Assembly: GCA_902772455.1 (NCBI GenBank)
Contig: CACYAW010000041.1
Span: forward strand, 1-41,776
Direction: 5' to 3'
DNA: 41,776 nucleotides
DNA from: an uncultured Bacteroidales bacterium
GTDB taxonomy: Bacteria; Bacteroidota; Bacteroidia; Bacteroidales; Muribaculaceae
In this document: in pieces, positions 17,276-26,040 of the stretch
How positions within the stretch are numbered: position 1 is the first letter of the stretch
How the letters are laid out: every line of letters starts with the position of its first letter
Made by a program: the position numbers and the translations under genes
The notes under the pieces: model-generated
The model's database searches: none
Told to the model about the DNA's origin: nothing
What the model saw: the letters and a program-made list of their open reading frames with translations, nothing else

Positions 17276-20200
17276 TTACTTGATGACCAATTTAATGGAT
17301 TTCTCTCTGATTCTCACGACATAAACACCGCTAGCGTTAACAAAGAACTCGTTGCGGCCAGTCTGAAGGTTGACAGCCTTTGCTCGGCCCGAGATGTCAC
17401 TGATATATGTGCTCTGCTCCACAGGGCTCTCAATGATAATGTTATGTCCGTCGGCATAAACCCTGGTTTTCGCCGTAAGCTCATTCACGTCTGTTGACTG
17501 GACGAGAGGCATATTATTCCCTTGGATGTCGCTATTTACCGTATTGTACTGATCGATTGCGGTTCCATGTAACCTAATGTTAACCGGCCTAGCCGAACCC
17601 AAAGACAGTTCGATTGATATTACAGCTTCATGCTCACCCACACAATCAGGATTATAAGTCACGGTTACATAGGTAGTAGATGGAACATTAGACACGTCAA
17701 TCGTCTTAGGTGTGATGTCAAAACAGTCATCTCCTGTCAATGTTAAGACGAGCCGTTTAAAAAAGATCGGTTCAATTGGCGGGAAAATGGGAATGATTGG
17801 GTCAGTAGGAATGATGAACCAGTCTTTGTTACGCGATGCACCTTCTCCGTCAAAAGGAATGATTGTCCTATTCCAGCCTAATCCGTTGTTAACAGCATCG
17901 AATGACGAACCATCGTTGCCGCCTTCGCCATCCAGACGTGCTGCACCATCACCATCCACTCTACTAATCATGACAGAACCATTGGGGGCGGAGAAAGTGA
18001 CTCTAAAGGTCTGGGTGACAGGTGTACCCACTTGGGTCTCAAATGACATATTTGAAGACGAAGCAAAAATGTAACCATCTGATTTAATGCCCGTTCCACT
18101 TACTGGGATGCTCACTGTTTCGGCGCCATCACTCTTGATTTCAAGTGTTGCCGATTTGTAGCCAGCCGTCATCGGATAGAAATACACAGTGACTAAAACG
18201 CCTTTAGCAGCCTCTTCAGGAGTGATGGTGTATTTCGACAACGCAAACGAGTTAGTACGATCTCGCTTATAGCTCAATTCGATATTGCCGACCAGGTCGG
18301 TTCCCGTTACCAGGATAGTGCGGGATCCTTCATAACCCGTATAGGTCGGATCGATTGCCACAGAGGTGACATCGGTAGTGATTTCGGGCTTTACCGCAGT
18401 ACCGCTCAAGTACACGGTCTTGGCATCGGCACCGCCTCCGCTGATGGTCACGCTGGCGTTGCTTGTGCCGCCTTCTGTCGGGCTGTAGGTCACAGTAACG
18501 GTGGCGCCACTGTTCGCAACTCTCCAGCTGATGGCCGTCTTGTCGATGGAGTAGATTGTTCCTCCATCATTCAGTGTTAACGTCAGATTGCCGGTCAGAC
18601 CAGTGCCTTTGACAGTAAAGGTCTTGGTAATCGTATCTCCAACATTAGCGCTGAAAGACAACGAGTCTGGGGATACAATAATCTCGGGCTTGACCGCAGT
18701 ACCGGACAAGTCTATAGTCTTAGCGTCGGCACCACCGCCACTGATGGTCACGCTGGCATTGCTCGTGCCTTCTTCCATCGGGCTGTAGGTCACTGTAACG
18801 GTAGAACCAATCATCGCATTAAGCTTGTTGATCCTCGTCTTGTTGATGGAATAGACCGATCCTCCATTATTCAATGTTAACGTCAAAGCGTCTGTCAAGT
18901 CAGAGCCTTTGACAGTAAAGGTCTTGGTAACCGTTTCACCAACGATGGCGTTGAATGACAGCGAAGCTGGGGATACTGTGATTTCGGGCTTTACCGCAGT
19001 GCCTTTCAGGCTCACGGTCTTACTGTCGGCGCCACCGCCGCTGATGGTCACACTGGCACTGGTCTCACCAATCTCTGTCGGGCTAAAGGTCACCGTTACT
19101 GTGGCACTATTGGTTGCGGCACTCTTGGTGATGCTCGTCTTGTCGATTGAGTAGATACCGCTATCGTCATTCAGTTTTACCGAGAGGTTGCCTGTCAAGT
19201 TTGTGCCTGTGACGGTAAAGGTTTCGGTATCCGTCTCACCAATATTAGCGTAAAACGACAACGAGGCCGGGGATACAGTAATCTGGGGCTTGGTCGCAGT
19301 GCCGCTCAAGGTCACGGTCTTGGCTTGGGCACCCCCGCCGCTGATGGTCACGCTGGCGCTGGTCTCACCAACCTCCGTCGGGCTATAGGTCACCGCTACT
19401 GTGGCACCATTGGTTGCGGCACTCTTGGTAATGCTCGTCTTGTCGATTTTGTAGATGGTTCCTCCGTTGTTCAGCTTCACTGTCAGGTTACCCGTTAAGG
19501 CATAGCCTTTGACGTTGATCGTCGCCGTCTTGGTCTCGCCGGTCATGGCGGAGAAAGATATCGAAGTGGGATCCACTTCAATTTCAGAGACTTGAGGCTT
19601 TATACCAATGATCATCTGCTGGTTTGTGTTAAACTGATAACTTGACGGGTTAAATGCATTGAGTGCAAAATAGCCGTTACAGTAACCACCCCATCCCCAA
19701 TTGATGTGGTATTTATTATTCGAGGCGTTATATCCATCGATATTAAAAGCATGGCCAGAAGTCATATCACCACTCCAACCAGCATAGACAATGGGACGGC
19801 CGGCACTAAGTTCTGCCTGGATTTTGGAAGCCCACTGCGCATTAGTGAAATTAGCTTTATAGACAATCTGTGCGTTATGGTCATAACCAAACAATTTGGC
19901 TGTTGCAAGAATGTCCGAGACAGATGCTCCGCTGCCATTAGGGTCGTAATCCATCTTCTCGGCCTGTCCCACATATCGCATTAGTTTAGCAACCGCATTA
20001 CCCTGGGCAGACGAGTAACCGTTACTATAGGAGGCGAGCATATTAGCCCAGTCAAACGTCGTTGAACTAAGCGCTGGAAGCGAAATTTTGTTTGTCCAGG
20101 TCGTGTAGGCGGGAAGGCTGGGCACTGCGGCCGTTGGATGCTTCCAGTAATACATCACCTGGCAAAGCGAAGTGCAAGAGCATCCCGTCACGCAGTGGCT

Positions 20201-20710
20201 GCCATTATAGACGGGAGTCTGATTGTAGAACGGAGCACGTTGAGCCCAGTTGGCCTTGAGCAGCGGCGACACACTTGAAGCAGTTAGCATCGGCGCATTC
20301 AACGACGGCGTCTCTACCACCAGTCCCGGGTGCTCCAGCAAGTAGTCGATCTGCTCCTTGTAGCAGTCAAGCATGTACTGCATTGCACAGGGGATATCGT
20401 TCATGTCAAGGTCAGTATCACCGTAGCCCAGGATTTGCTCGGCACGGTCATCTCCCGCAATAATCACAAAACCGTTACCAGAGTTGTAGATGTAATAAGC
20501 ATTGAGCGTCACATTAACGCTACTCGCTTCGGCATGAAACAACTGCAAGCCGCTCCCGCCCGAGGATGGAACCGAAGTTGGGTCGACACCCGAGGACCCC
20601 GTCAGGAAGTCCAAAGCCAAAGAATGCGCCGCCGACGCATCCACTGGCAGGGCCCACGCTTGAACTGCAGCAAGCACGAGAGCCATCAATAATAATGTAA
20701 CTTTTTTCAT
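17276..20710 (-). CDS. Secreted C10 cysteine protease with four 100-residue Ig-like repeats and a T9SS-like tail
   Basis: 1144 residues from the ATG at 20710. An in-frame ATG at 20737 is possible, but MKKVTLLLMALVLAAVQAWA is a better signal peptide start. Spi-like prodomain (about 21-140, with IIAGDDRAEQILGYGD), then the C10 catalytic domain: nucleophile Cys177 in CVTGCSCTSLC, His320 in SGHAFNIDGY, then HINWGWGG. Four near-perfect 100-residue Ig-like repeats follow (DNA period exactly 300 bp), then a diverged fifth, a less similar domain, and a sorting-like tail ending SGVYVVRIREKSIKLVIK. It lacks the split FnIII region and dockerin of the plus-strand paralogues. Secretion by T9SS is inferred from the tail. 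The active-site loop is unusually Cys-rich. Its codons look less biased than those of the 1972 gene. Confidence 0.92.
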   Translation of the reverse strand: MKKVTLLLMALVLAAVQAWALPVDASAAHSLALDFLTGSSGVDPTSVPSSGGSGLQLFHAEASSVNVTLNAYYIYNSGNGFVIIAGDDRAEQILGYGDTDLDMNDIPCAMQYMLDCYKEQIDYLLEHPGLVVETPSLNAPMLTASSVSPLLKANWAQRAPFYNQTPVYNGSHCVTGCSCTSLCQVMYYWKHPTAAVPSLPAYTTWTNKISLPALSSTTFDWANMLASYSNGYSSAQGNAVAKLMRYVGQAEKMDYDPNGSGASVSDILATAKLFGYDHNAQIVYKANFTNAQWASKIQAELSAGRPIVYAGWSGDMTSGHAFNIDGYNASNNKYHINWGWGGYCNGYFALNAFNPSSYQFNTNQQMIIGIKPQVSEIEVDPTSISFSAMTGETKTATINVKGYALTGNLTVKLNNGGTIYKIDKTSITKSAATNGATVAVTYSPTEVGETSASVTISGGGAQAKTVTLSGTATKPQITVSPASLSFYANIGETDTETFTVTGTNLTGNLSVKLNDDSGIYSIDKTSITKSAATNSATVTVTFSPTEIGETSASVTISGGGADSKTVSLKGTAVKPEITVSPASLSFNAIVGETVTKTFTVKGSDLTDALTLTLNNGGSVYSINKTRINKLNAMIGSTVTVTYSPMEEGTSNASVTISGGGADAKTIDLSGTAVKPEIIVSPDSLSFSANVGDTITKTFTVKGTGLTGNLTLTLNDGGTIYSIDKTAISWRVANSGATVTVTYSPTEGGTSNASVTISGGGADAKTVYLSGTAVKPEITTDVTSVAIDPTYTGYEGSRTILVTGTDLVGNIELSYKRDRTNSFALSKYTITPEEAAKGVLVTVYFYPMTAGYKSATLEIKSDGAETVSIPVSGTGIKSDGYIFASSSNMSFETQVGTPVTQTFRVTFSAPNGSVMISRVDGDGAARLDGEGGNDGSSFDAVNNGLGWNRTIIPFDGEGASRNKDWFIIPTDPIIPIFPPIEPIFFKRLVLTLTGDDCFDITPKTIDVSNVPSTTYVTVTYNPDCVGEHEAVISIELSLGSARPVNIRLHGTAIDQYNTVNSDIQGNNMPLVQSTDVNELTAKTRVYADGHNIIIESPVEQSTYISDISGRAKAVNLQTGRNEFFVNASGVYVVRIREKSIKLVIK
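18390..19590 (-). repeat. Four tandem 300-bp repeats encoding Ig-like domains
   Basis: Equivalent positions recur at 18611, 18911, 19211 and 19511, an exact 300-base period without indels. Each unit encodes a 100-residue domain of the pattern PEITVSPASLSF ... VTYSP ... SVTISGGGADAKT ... LSGTAVK. The units differ by point changes, so they are older than the 63-bp duplication in the 1972 gene. Confidence 0.88.
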
Positions 20711-20853
20711 ATTCTTATTTTTTGAGTTTTGCGCCATGGGGCGCGGTTAATAACAATCGCTCCTGACTTAAAAACCTAATCCTGATTCAAGGGCATTTTT
20801 TTTGCTCGATCATTCTTTTTTCCCACGTCAAGGCATATGGTCTTGTCTTTTTG

Positions 20854-20861
20854 CAAACTTA
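20854..20861 (-). promoter_or_regulatory. Putative -7 element of the minus-strand C10 protease
   Basis: On the minus strand TAAGTTTG fits TAnnTTTG. The -33 region (near 20884) reads TTTAG, a weak match. The leader to 20710 would be about 140 bases. Confidence 0.5.
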
Positions 20862-20909
20862 ACCATCACTGGTGCTAAGGACACTAAAAAAAGAGCCGTT
20901 TTTTCAAAA

Positions 20910-20951
20910 GTGTAAAATTTTTTTACACAAGATTGTCAATTTTTTTTACAC
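20910..20951. promoter_or_regulatory. GTGTAAA/TTTACAC palindrome between divergent protease genes
   Basis: GTGTAAA (20910-20916) is inverted as TTTACAC (20922-20928), and TTTACAC recurs at 20945-20951. It lies in the 478-base gap between the divergent C10 genes at 20710 (minus) and 21189 (plus), just upstream of the minus-strand promoter. A shared operator is possible. I see no gene in this gap. Confidence 0.45.
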
Positions 20952-21109
20952 TCATCCTCCCTCGGCACTGTTTAATCGCTTTTTTGCCCGGCCAAAGTGC
21001 ACCCGAAATATGTTTGACACCATTTTCAGTATTATGGTTATAGATTACGGCTTTTTGGCTGTTATATCAAAAAAAACGAAGAATTGTATTTTTATTATCT
21101 AATTTATTG

Positions 21110-21117
21110 TAACTTAG
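21110..21117 (+). promoter_or_regulatory. Weak -7-like element upstream of the 21189 protease
   Basis: TAACTTAG resembles TAnnTTTG with one mismatch, about 70 bases before the ATG. No clear -33 box at proper spacing. Confidence 0.3.
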
Positions 21118-21188
21118 CACCGTGAAATCACTTCAAGGATATTAATTTTATTATTTTTAATTACTTTATAACCATTAACTAGTTATTT

Positions 21189-23201
21189 ATGAGAAAGTTA
21201 CTAACTCTAGCCGCCATTTTGTTCGCGGCATCGTCGCTCATGGCTGGCAATGTTGATTTATCAACTGCCCAGACCAAAGCCGCCAATTTTCTTAAATCCA
21301 AGGCACCCCAAGGCCGCCTGATGACCTCGCCCCCCACTGTAAAGTGGACCCACGAGGTAAAGAACTCAAGCAAAGCCTCTCTGGCCGCTTACTACATCGT
21401 GAACACCGACAAGGGTTACGCCATCGTTGCCGGTGATGACCGTGCCCGTGAAATCCTTGCCTACGGCAACGGTACCCTTACCGACCTGAACGACCTGCCC
21501 GATGCCATGCAGCTCTACCTTAACAAGTTCCAGAAACAGATTGAGTACCTCCAGGCTCATCCCGGCCTGAAGGTTCAAAAGGCTGTCAATCGTGGTGGCG
21601 TGTCAGTTCAGCCTCTGCTCAAGACCGCTTGGTCTCAGGGCAAGCCTTATAATATGTACTGCCCTAAAGTGGGTCGCGACTACTGCAAGGTGGGCTGCTC
21701 GGCTCTCTCGCTGGCCCAGGTAATGAGGTATTGGGAGTATCCCGCCGGTTCTCCCGCTCTGCCCGGCTACACCGGTGAGGAGTTCGGTATCACGGTTCCT
21801 GCTCTGCCCGAATACACGTTTGACTGGGACAACATGTGGGATACCTACGAAGGTTATACTTCGGAGTCGGCTATTGACCGCATACCTGAAGTGAACAAGA
21901 ACGCCATTACCTATTTCCTGCGCTATGTGGGTCAGGCCGAGACGATGGACTATGGCACAAATATGAGTGGTGCCGAATACCCCGAGATTATGCAGGCCAT
22001 CCGCACCTTCGGTTATGACGAGGGTGTCCACATCGAGATGAAGTGGGATTATGATGACGGTACCGTTAATTATACCGAGGAGGAATGGGGCGAACTGATC
22101 CAGTCTGAACTCATTGCAGGCCGTCCCCTGGTATATTGCGCATTCGACACCTCGGGTGAAGGCGAGAACATGACTCTCTTGGGCCACGCTTTCAATGTTG
22201 ACGGCTACGATGCCGAGAATGATATGTATCACGTGAACTTCGGTATGGCTTCAACACTGAACGCTTACTATGCCCTCGATGCTTTCCAGATTGACTATGT
22301 GACGGTTTATGACTTCTTCCCCTTGCTGTTCGCAGGTCTGCAGCCCCCCGGTCTCTCGACCGATCCCCGCATCCTGGTTGACAAGCAGAACGTGAATATG
22401 GCATGCTATGCCGGTGAAACCGTTACCGACACCATCACCGTTAAGGGTCAATACCTGACCGAAGGCATTGCTGTAGCCCTCAACGATGAGAACGGCGCCT
22501 TCTCGATCGATGTGAATTCCATCGCTCTTGACCAGGTAGGTAACGCCAAGATTATTGTAACCTACGCACCCCAGGCTGTTGGCACCCACAACGCCACGAT
22601 TACCCTGACGAGTGAAGGCGCCGACACTAAGGTCGTTACCCTGAAGGGTACCGCCACCAATGCGCCTCTTGTTGTCTATGATCCCGTGATGCTCCCCGCC
22701 AACGAGGACTACATCAGGCTGACCTCGTTCCGTGCCGACTGGACCGACCAGACTGCTCCCGAAAACGTTGCCAGCTACACCCTTGAGGTGAAGCAAAAGC
22801 CCACCAGCGGCCTGATTGCCGAAGCCGACTGGAGCGAGGTTCCCTCATCGGGCAGTGCTGCCAACTACATGCCCGAGGGTTGGACCTACAATGGCAGTGT
22901 TTATCTTGAAGGTGGCTACATCTCGATTTCAAGCACCTACAGCATCTTCTCTCCTGAGCTTGATCTCACGGGCTTTGACAAGGTAACCGTTGTCGTCAGG
23001 GCTAAGAACGAATATTCCTGGACCAACTCTGCCATCTCGGTTAAAACCAGCGTTGATAGCAAATATGCTGAGTTTACAACTGACTTTGCCGATTACACCT
23101 TTGTATTGAATTGTGGTGGCAGTGAGAAGATTGAGATTTATTCCGAGCTCTACTATCCCAATATTCAAAGCGTTAAGGGCCGAGGGCACCTTCCTGTATA
23201 A
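21189..23201 (+). CDS. C10 cysteine protease, degenerating: frame broken before its C-terminal FnIII half and dockerin
   Basis: 670 residues in this frame. Signal peptide (1-19), Spi-like prodomain with AIVAGDDRAREILAYG, C10 catalytic domain with Cys170 (CKVGCSALS) and His333 (LGHAFNVDGY), an Ig-like domain (about 388-490), the first half of an FnIII-like domain (SFRADWTDQTAPENVASYTL, about 505-524) and its beta-rich insert (about 541-660). The paralogues then read KIYAGD and continue for about 40 residues before the second FnIII half. Here NIQSVK is followed directly by the later part in another frame, so a deletion of roughly 120 bases plus a frame change lies near 23175-23185. The conserved GWSG/GWGG after the catalytic His is NFGMAS here, losing a Trp that every other paralogue keeps. 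Probably inactive or decaying, though the catalytic pair remains. Confidence 0.85.
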   Translation: MRKLLTLAAILFAASSLMAGNVDLSTAQTKAANFLKSKAPQGRLMTSPPTVKWTHEVKNSSKASLAAYYIVNTDKGYAIVAGDDRAREILAYGNGTLTDLNDLPDAMQLYLNKFQKQIEYLQAHPGLKVQKAVNRGGVSVQPLLKTAWSQGKPYNMYCPKVGRDYCKVGCSALSLAQVMRYWEYPAGSPALPGYTGEEFGITVPALPEYTFDWDNMWDTYEGYTSESAIDRIPEVNKNAITYFLRYVGQAETMDYGTNMSGAEYPEIMQAIRTFGYDEGVHIEMKWDYDDGTVNYTEEEWGELIQSELIAGRPLVYCAFDTSGEGENMTLLGHAFNVDGYDAENDMYHVNFGMASTLNAYYALDAFQIDYVTVYDFFPLLFAGLQPPGLSTDPRILVDKQNVNMACYAGETVTDTITVKGQYLTEGIAVALNDENGAFSIDVNSIALDQVGNAKIIVTYAPQAVGTHNATITLTSEGADTKVVTLKGTATNAPLVVYDPVMLPANEDYIRLTSFRADWTDQTAPENVASYTLEVKQKPTSGLIAEADWSEVPSSGSAANYMPEGWTYNGSVYLEGGYISISSTYSIFSPELDLTGFDKVTVVVRAKNEYSWTNSAISVKTSVDSKYAEFTTDFADYTFVLNCGGSEKIEIYSELYYPNIQSVKGRGHLPV

Positions 23202-23472
23202 GGTTAAGGCCATCTACACAGACAACACCGAGAGCGCATGGAGCAACACCCAGATGGTAACCCTGTTTGATAACGGTCCTGCTCCTCACGAGTATGCTGC
23301 AGGTGACGTGAACCACGACAAGGAGGTCAACATTGTTGACGTGACCGCATTGGTTGACTACCTGCTGGGTAACGGCGAAATCTGCCTCACTTGCGCTGAT
23401 GTGGACGGCGACGAAGATGTCAACATTGCCGACGTGACCGCACTCATCGATAGACTGCTGGGCGGCAATTGA
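23113..23472 (+). pseudogene. Detached C-terminal remnant of the 21189 protease (FnIII end plus dockerin)
   Basis: The meaningful sequence starts near 23179 with AEGTFLYKVKAIYTDNTESA, the second half of the FnIII-like domain. A two-repeat dockerin-like module follows (GDVNHDKEVNIVDVTALVDY and DVDGDEDVNIADVTALIDRL). It is in a different frame from 21189-23201 and has no signal peptide or plausible start of its own; the ATG at 23113 lies in the overlap. It is almost identical in design to the intact tail of the next gene. A strong terminator follows at 23506. Confidence 0.85.
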
Positions 23473-23505
23473 TTCTTATAGAAGAATCTGACTTAACTCT
23501 ACAAG

Positions 23506-23543
23506 CTCCAATGCGCCATCCTGGATGGCCATTGGAGTTTTTT
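23506..23543 (+). terminator. Rho-independent terminator after the 21189 protease
   Basis: CTCCAATG (23506-23513) pairs with CATTGGAG (23530-23537). The inner CCAT/ATGG pairing extends the stem. It is followed by a run of six T. Confidence 0.85.
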
Positions 23544-23555
23544 CATGTCCAGGAC

Positions 23556-23586
23556 TTTGTTTGTTCTAGGGGAATGACTACCTTTG
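23556..23586 (+). promoter_or_regulatory. Promoter of the 23638-26041 protease pair
   Basis: TTTG (23556-23559), 19 bases, TACCTTTG (23579-23586): consensus match directly after the preceding terminator. Leader of about 45 bases. Confidence 0.75.
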
Positions 23587-23637
23587 CAGCAGGTGTCACC
23601 ATAACTGATATTACCTATTAACATAAATACATACCAC

Positions 23638-26001
23638 ATGAGAAAGATTCTATTACTTGCCGCATTGTTGATCACTGCGGTACACGGCTGGGCTACAGCC
23701 ATCAACCAGAAGACAGCCCTTTCACAAGCAGAGCAGTTCCTGCAGCGCCAAACATTGACCGGACACAGTCAAGGCGGCGGGACCTTGCGTCTGTCTCACA
23801 TCGAGAACAGTTCCTTGAAAGGCGACACACCGGTATATTACATCTTTGAGAACGGGAACGGCTTCATTATTGTCGCGGGAGACGACCGGGCACAGTCGAT
23901 TCTGGCCTACGGCGATGGATCTCTTGGCGACATGAAGAACCTGCCAGCCAACATGCGCTACTGGTTATCCTGCTACAAACAGCAACTGGAATACCTGCTT
24001 GAAAACCCCGACATCCACCCCACACTGCGCATGCCACAACGTGCCGGCACAACAGTAACCCCGCTTATCAGTGCTAACTGGAGCCAGGCTGCGCCTTACT
24101 GGAACGAGTGCCCGGTCTTTGGCACCGACACTTGCTACACGGGATGCCCGGCCACCTCGTTATCGATGGTATTCCACTACTGGAAATACCCCAAACAGCA
24201 GACGCCCGCCGTACCGTCCCACACGATTCCGACCTATGGGGTGGTGCTGCCCGAACTGGTACCCACCGTATTTGACTGGGACAATATGCTCGATGATTAC
24301 ACGCAAGGCTACACTGATGTCCAAGCCAGCGCTGTGGCCCACCTGATGCGTTACATCGGCCAAGTCGAGCACATGGATTACACCATCAGCGGCAGCGGTG
24401 CTTACGGCAACGACGTTCTGAGGGCAGTCAAGTTCTTTGAATATGACCAGAATGCCCAACTCCTTTTCAAGACCGATGAACTAGGTTATGCCAACTATAA
24501 CGACAGCCAGTGGGGCGCACTCATCCAAACCGAACTGAATGCCGGGCGTCCCATCGTGTACATGGCCTATGACAACCTGACGGGCAGCGGCCACGCCTTC
24601 AATGTTGACGGCTATGACGCCGATGACAACACTTACCACATCAATTGGGGCTGGAACGGCAGGGGAAACGGCTATTTCGCCTTGAATGCCTTCTCTTACC
24701 AGGGATACACCTTTGGCACAGGGCAACAGATGGTTGTCGGCATCCAGCCTCCCGAGGGTTTTCAGGAGCCCCGCTTGCAGGCCTATTCCACAACCGTCAA
24801 TATGCAGGCCTACATCGGAAAGCCGTCCAGCACCACCATTAACTTCAAGGGCACTAACCTGACCGATGATGTGACCCTGACGCTCAACGATCCAGACGGC
24901 GTGTTCGCCCTCGATGCAAGTACCATTTCCCAAGAAGTGGCCGAGGCTGGAGTTGAACTCACCGTGACCTATACTCCCCAAGCCGTAGGTGCCAGCACCG
25001 CGACATTGACCTGCACCAGCCAGGGAGCCAACATCTTGACCATCACCCTCAATGGCGATGCCCCGCTTGAAGTATATGCTCCCGTCCTGCAACCTGCCCA
25101 AGAGCGATACATCACCTTGACCTCGTTCCGTGCCGACTGGACTGACGAGACACCCGGGCAGAACGTGGACAGCTACACCCTTGAGGTTGAAGCAAAGCCC
25201 GACTACCTGCTGCTTGAGGAAGCCGACTTCAGCGACCTGCCCAAGATGTCTCCCACCAACCAAGCCTCTCATGCCACCGACTACCTTCCCGCAGGCTGGT
25301 CGTTCACGGGTAGCGAGTTCAATCTGGAAGGCGGTTGCGTCATGCCCCGCCGAGGCAGCGTCATCACCACCGATGCCCTCTCGTTGAGTGGCTATGACAA
25401 AGTGACCGTTGTCGTTACAGCACGCAGTTATGGTTCGTGGGGCGACCCGTCAGAGCTGACCATCTCGACCAGTCAAGCCAGCCAGACGCTTGAATTGCCT
25501 TTCTCCTACTCTGCCCAGACCGTTGTGCTCGATTGTGCCGAGGGAGGTCAAATCCAGTTCAAGGCCGGCTATTACCCCATGATCCAGAAGATCGAGATCT
25601 ATGCTGGCGATGCCAGTGCTCTCAACAACCTCAAAGCCAATGAGAGCGGCAACGAGAACTACCGTCTTATCACCGGCATCACAGGCAAGTCCTATCTGGT
25701 TACAGACCTCGCGGCAGGGGGCACGTTCTTCTACCGCGTCAAGGCCTTATATTCCGACGGCACCCAGAGCGACTGGAGCGAAAAAGAAATCGTCACCCTG
25801 GTTGAAGGCCAAAGCCACCCCTTCCAAGCTGGGGATGTGAACCATGACGAAGACGTCAACATTGCTGACGTGACCGCGTTGATCGACTACCTGCTGGGTA
25901 ACGGCGACATCTGCCTCACTTGCGCTAATGTGGATGGCGACGATGGCGTCAACATTGCCGACGTCACTACACTGATTGACCAGTTGCTTGCAGGCAAATG
26001 A
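23638..26001 (+). CDS. Secreted C10 cysteine protease with split FnIII-like region and C-terminal dockerin
   Basis: 787 residues. Signal peptide (about 1-20), Spi-like prodomain (IIVAGDDRAQSILAYGDG), C10 catalytic domain with Cys170 (CYTGCPATS) and His319 (SGHAFNVDGY) followed by HINWGWNG. Ig-like domain at about 379-477; first FnIII half at about 478-520 (TSFRADWTDETPG); beta-rich insert at about 521-662 that begins LLLEEADFSDLP; second FnIII half at about 663-725 (ITGKSYLVTDLAAGGTFFYR). Dockerin-like pair at about 730-787, with two DVNxD/DVDGD calcium loops and a CLTC linker between them. All catalytic-site features are intact. A probable operon with 26041, which follows after 39 bases. No Shine-Dalgarno is visible. 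Substrate and dockerin partner are unknown. Confidence 0.93.
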   Translation: MRKILLLAALLITAVHGWATAINQKTALSQAEQFLQRQTLTGHSQGGGTLRLSHIENSSLKGDTPVYYIFENGNGFIIVAGDDRAQSILAYGDGSLGDMKNLPANMRYWLSCYKQQLEYLLENPDIHPTLRMPQRAGTTVTPLISANWSQAAPYWNECPVFGTDTCYTGCPATSLSMVFHYWKYPKQQTPAVPSHTIPTYGVVLPELVPTVFDWDNMLDDYTQGYTDVQASAVAHLMRYIGQVEHMDYTISGSGAYGNDVLRAVKFFEYDQNAQLLFKTDELGYANYNDSQWGALIQTELNAGRPIVYMAYDNLTGSGHAFNVDGYDADDNTYHINWGWNGRGNGYFALNAFSYQGYTFGTGQQMVVGIQPPEGFQEPRLQAYSTTVNMQAYIGKPSSTTINFKGTNLTDDVTLTLNDPDGVFALDASTISQEVAEAGVELTVTYTPQAVGASTATLTCTSQGANILTITLNGDAPLEVYAPVLQPAQERYITLTSFRADWTDETPGQNVDSYTLEVEAKPDYLLLEEADFSDLPKMSPTNQASHATDYLPAGWSFTGSEFNLEGGCVMPRRGSVITTDALSLSGYDKVTVVVTARSYGSWGDPSELTISTSQASQTLELPFSYSAQTVVLDCAEGGQIQFKAGYYPMIQKIEIYAGDASALNNLKANESGNENYRLITGITGKSYLVTDLAAGGTFFYRVKALYSDGTQSDWSEKEIVTLVEGQSHPFQAGDVNHDEDVNIADVTALIDYLLGNGDICLTCANVDGDDGVNIADVTTLIDQLLAGK

Positions 26002-26040
26002 TGCAATAAAATATTATAAGATCATCAAAATGAAGGAATT

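Noticed and set aside
20872-21102. Small plus-strand open frame between the divergent proteases
   Set aside because: AT-rich, no motif, overlaps the palindrome and promoter region, and lacks a plausible initiation context.
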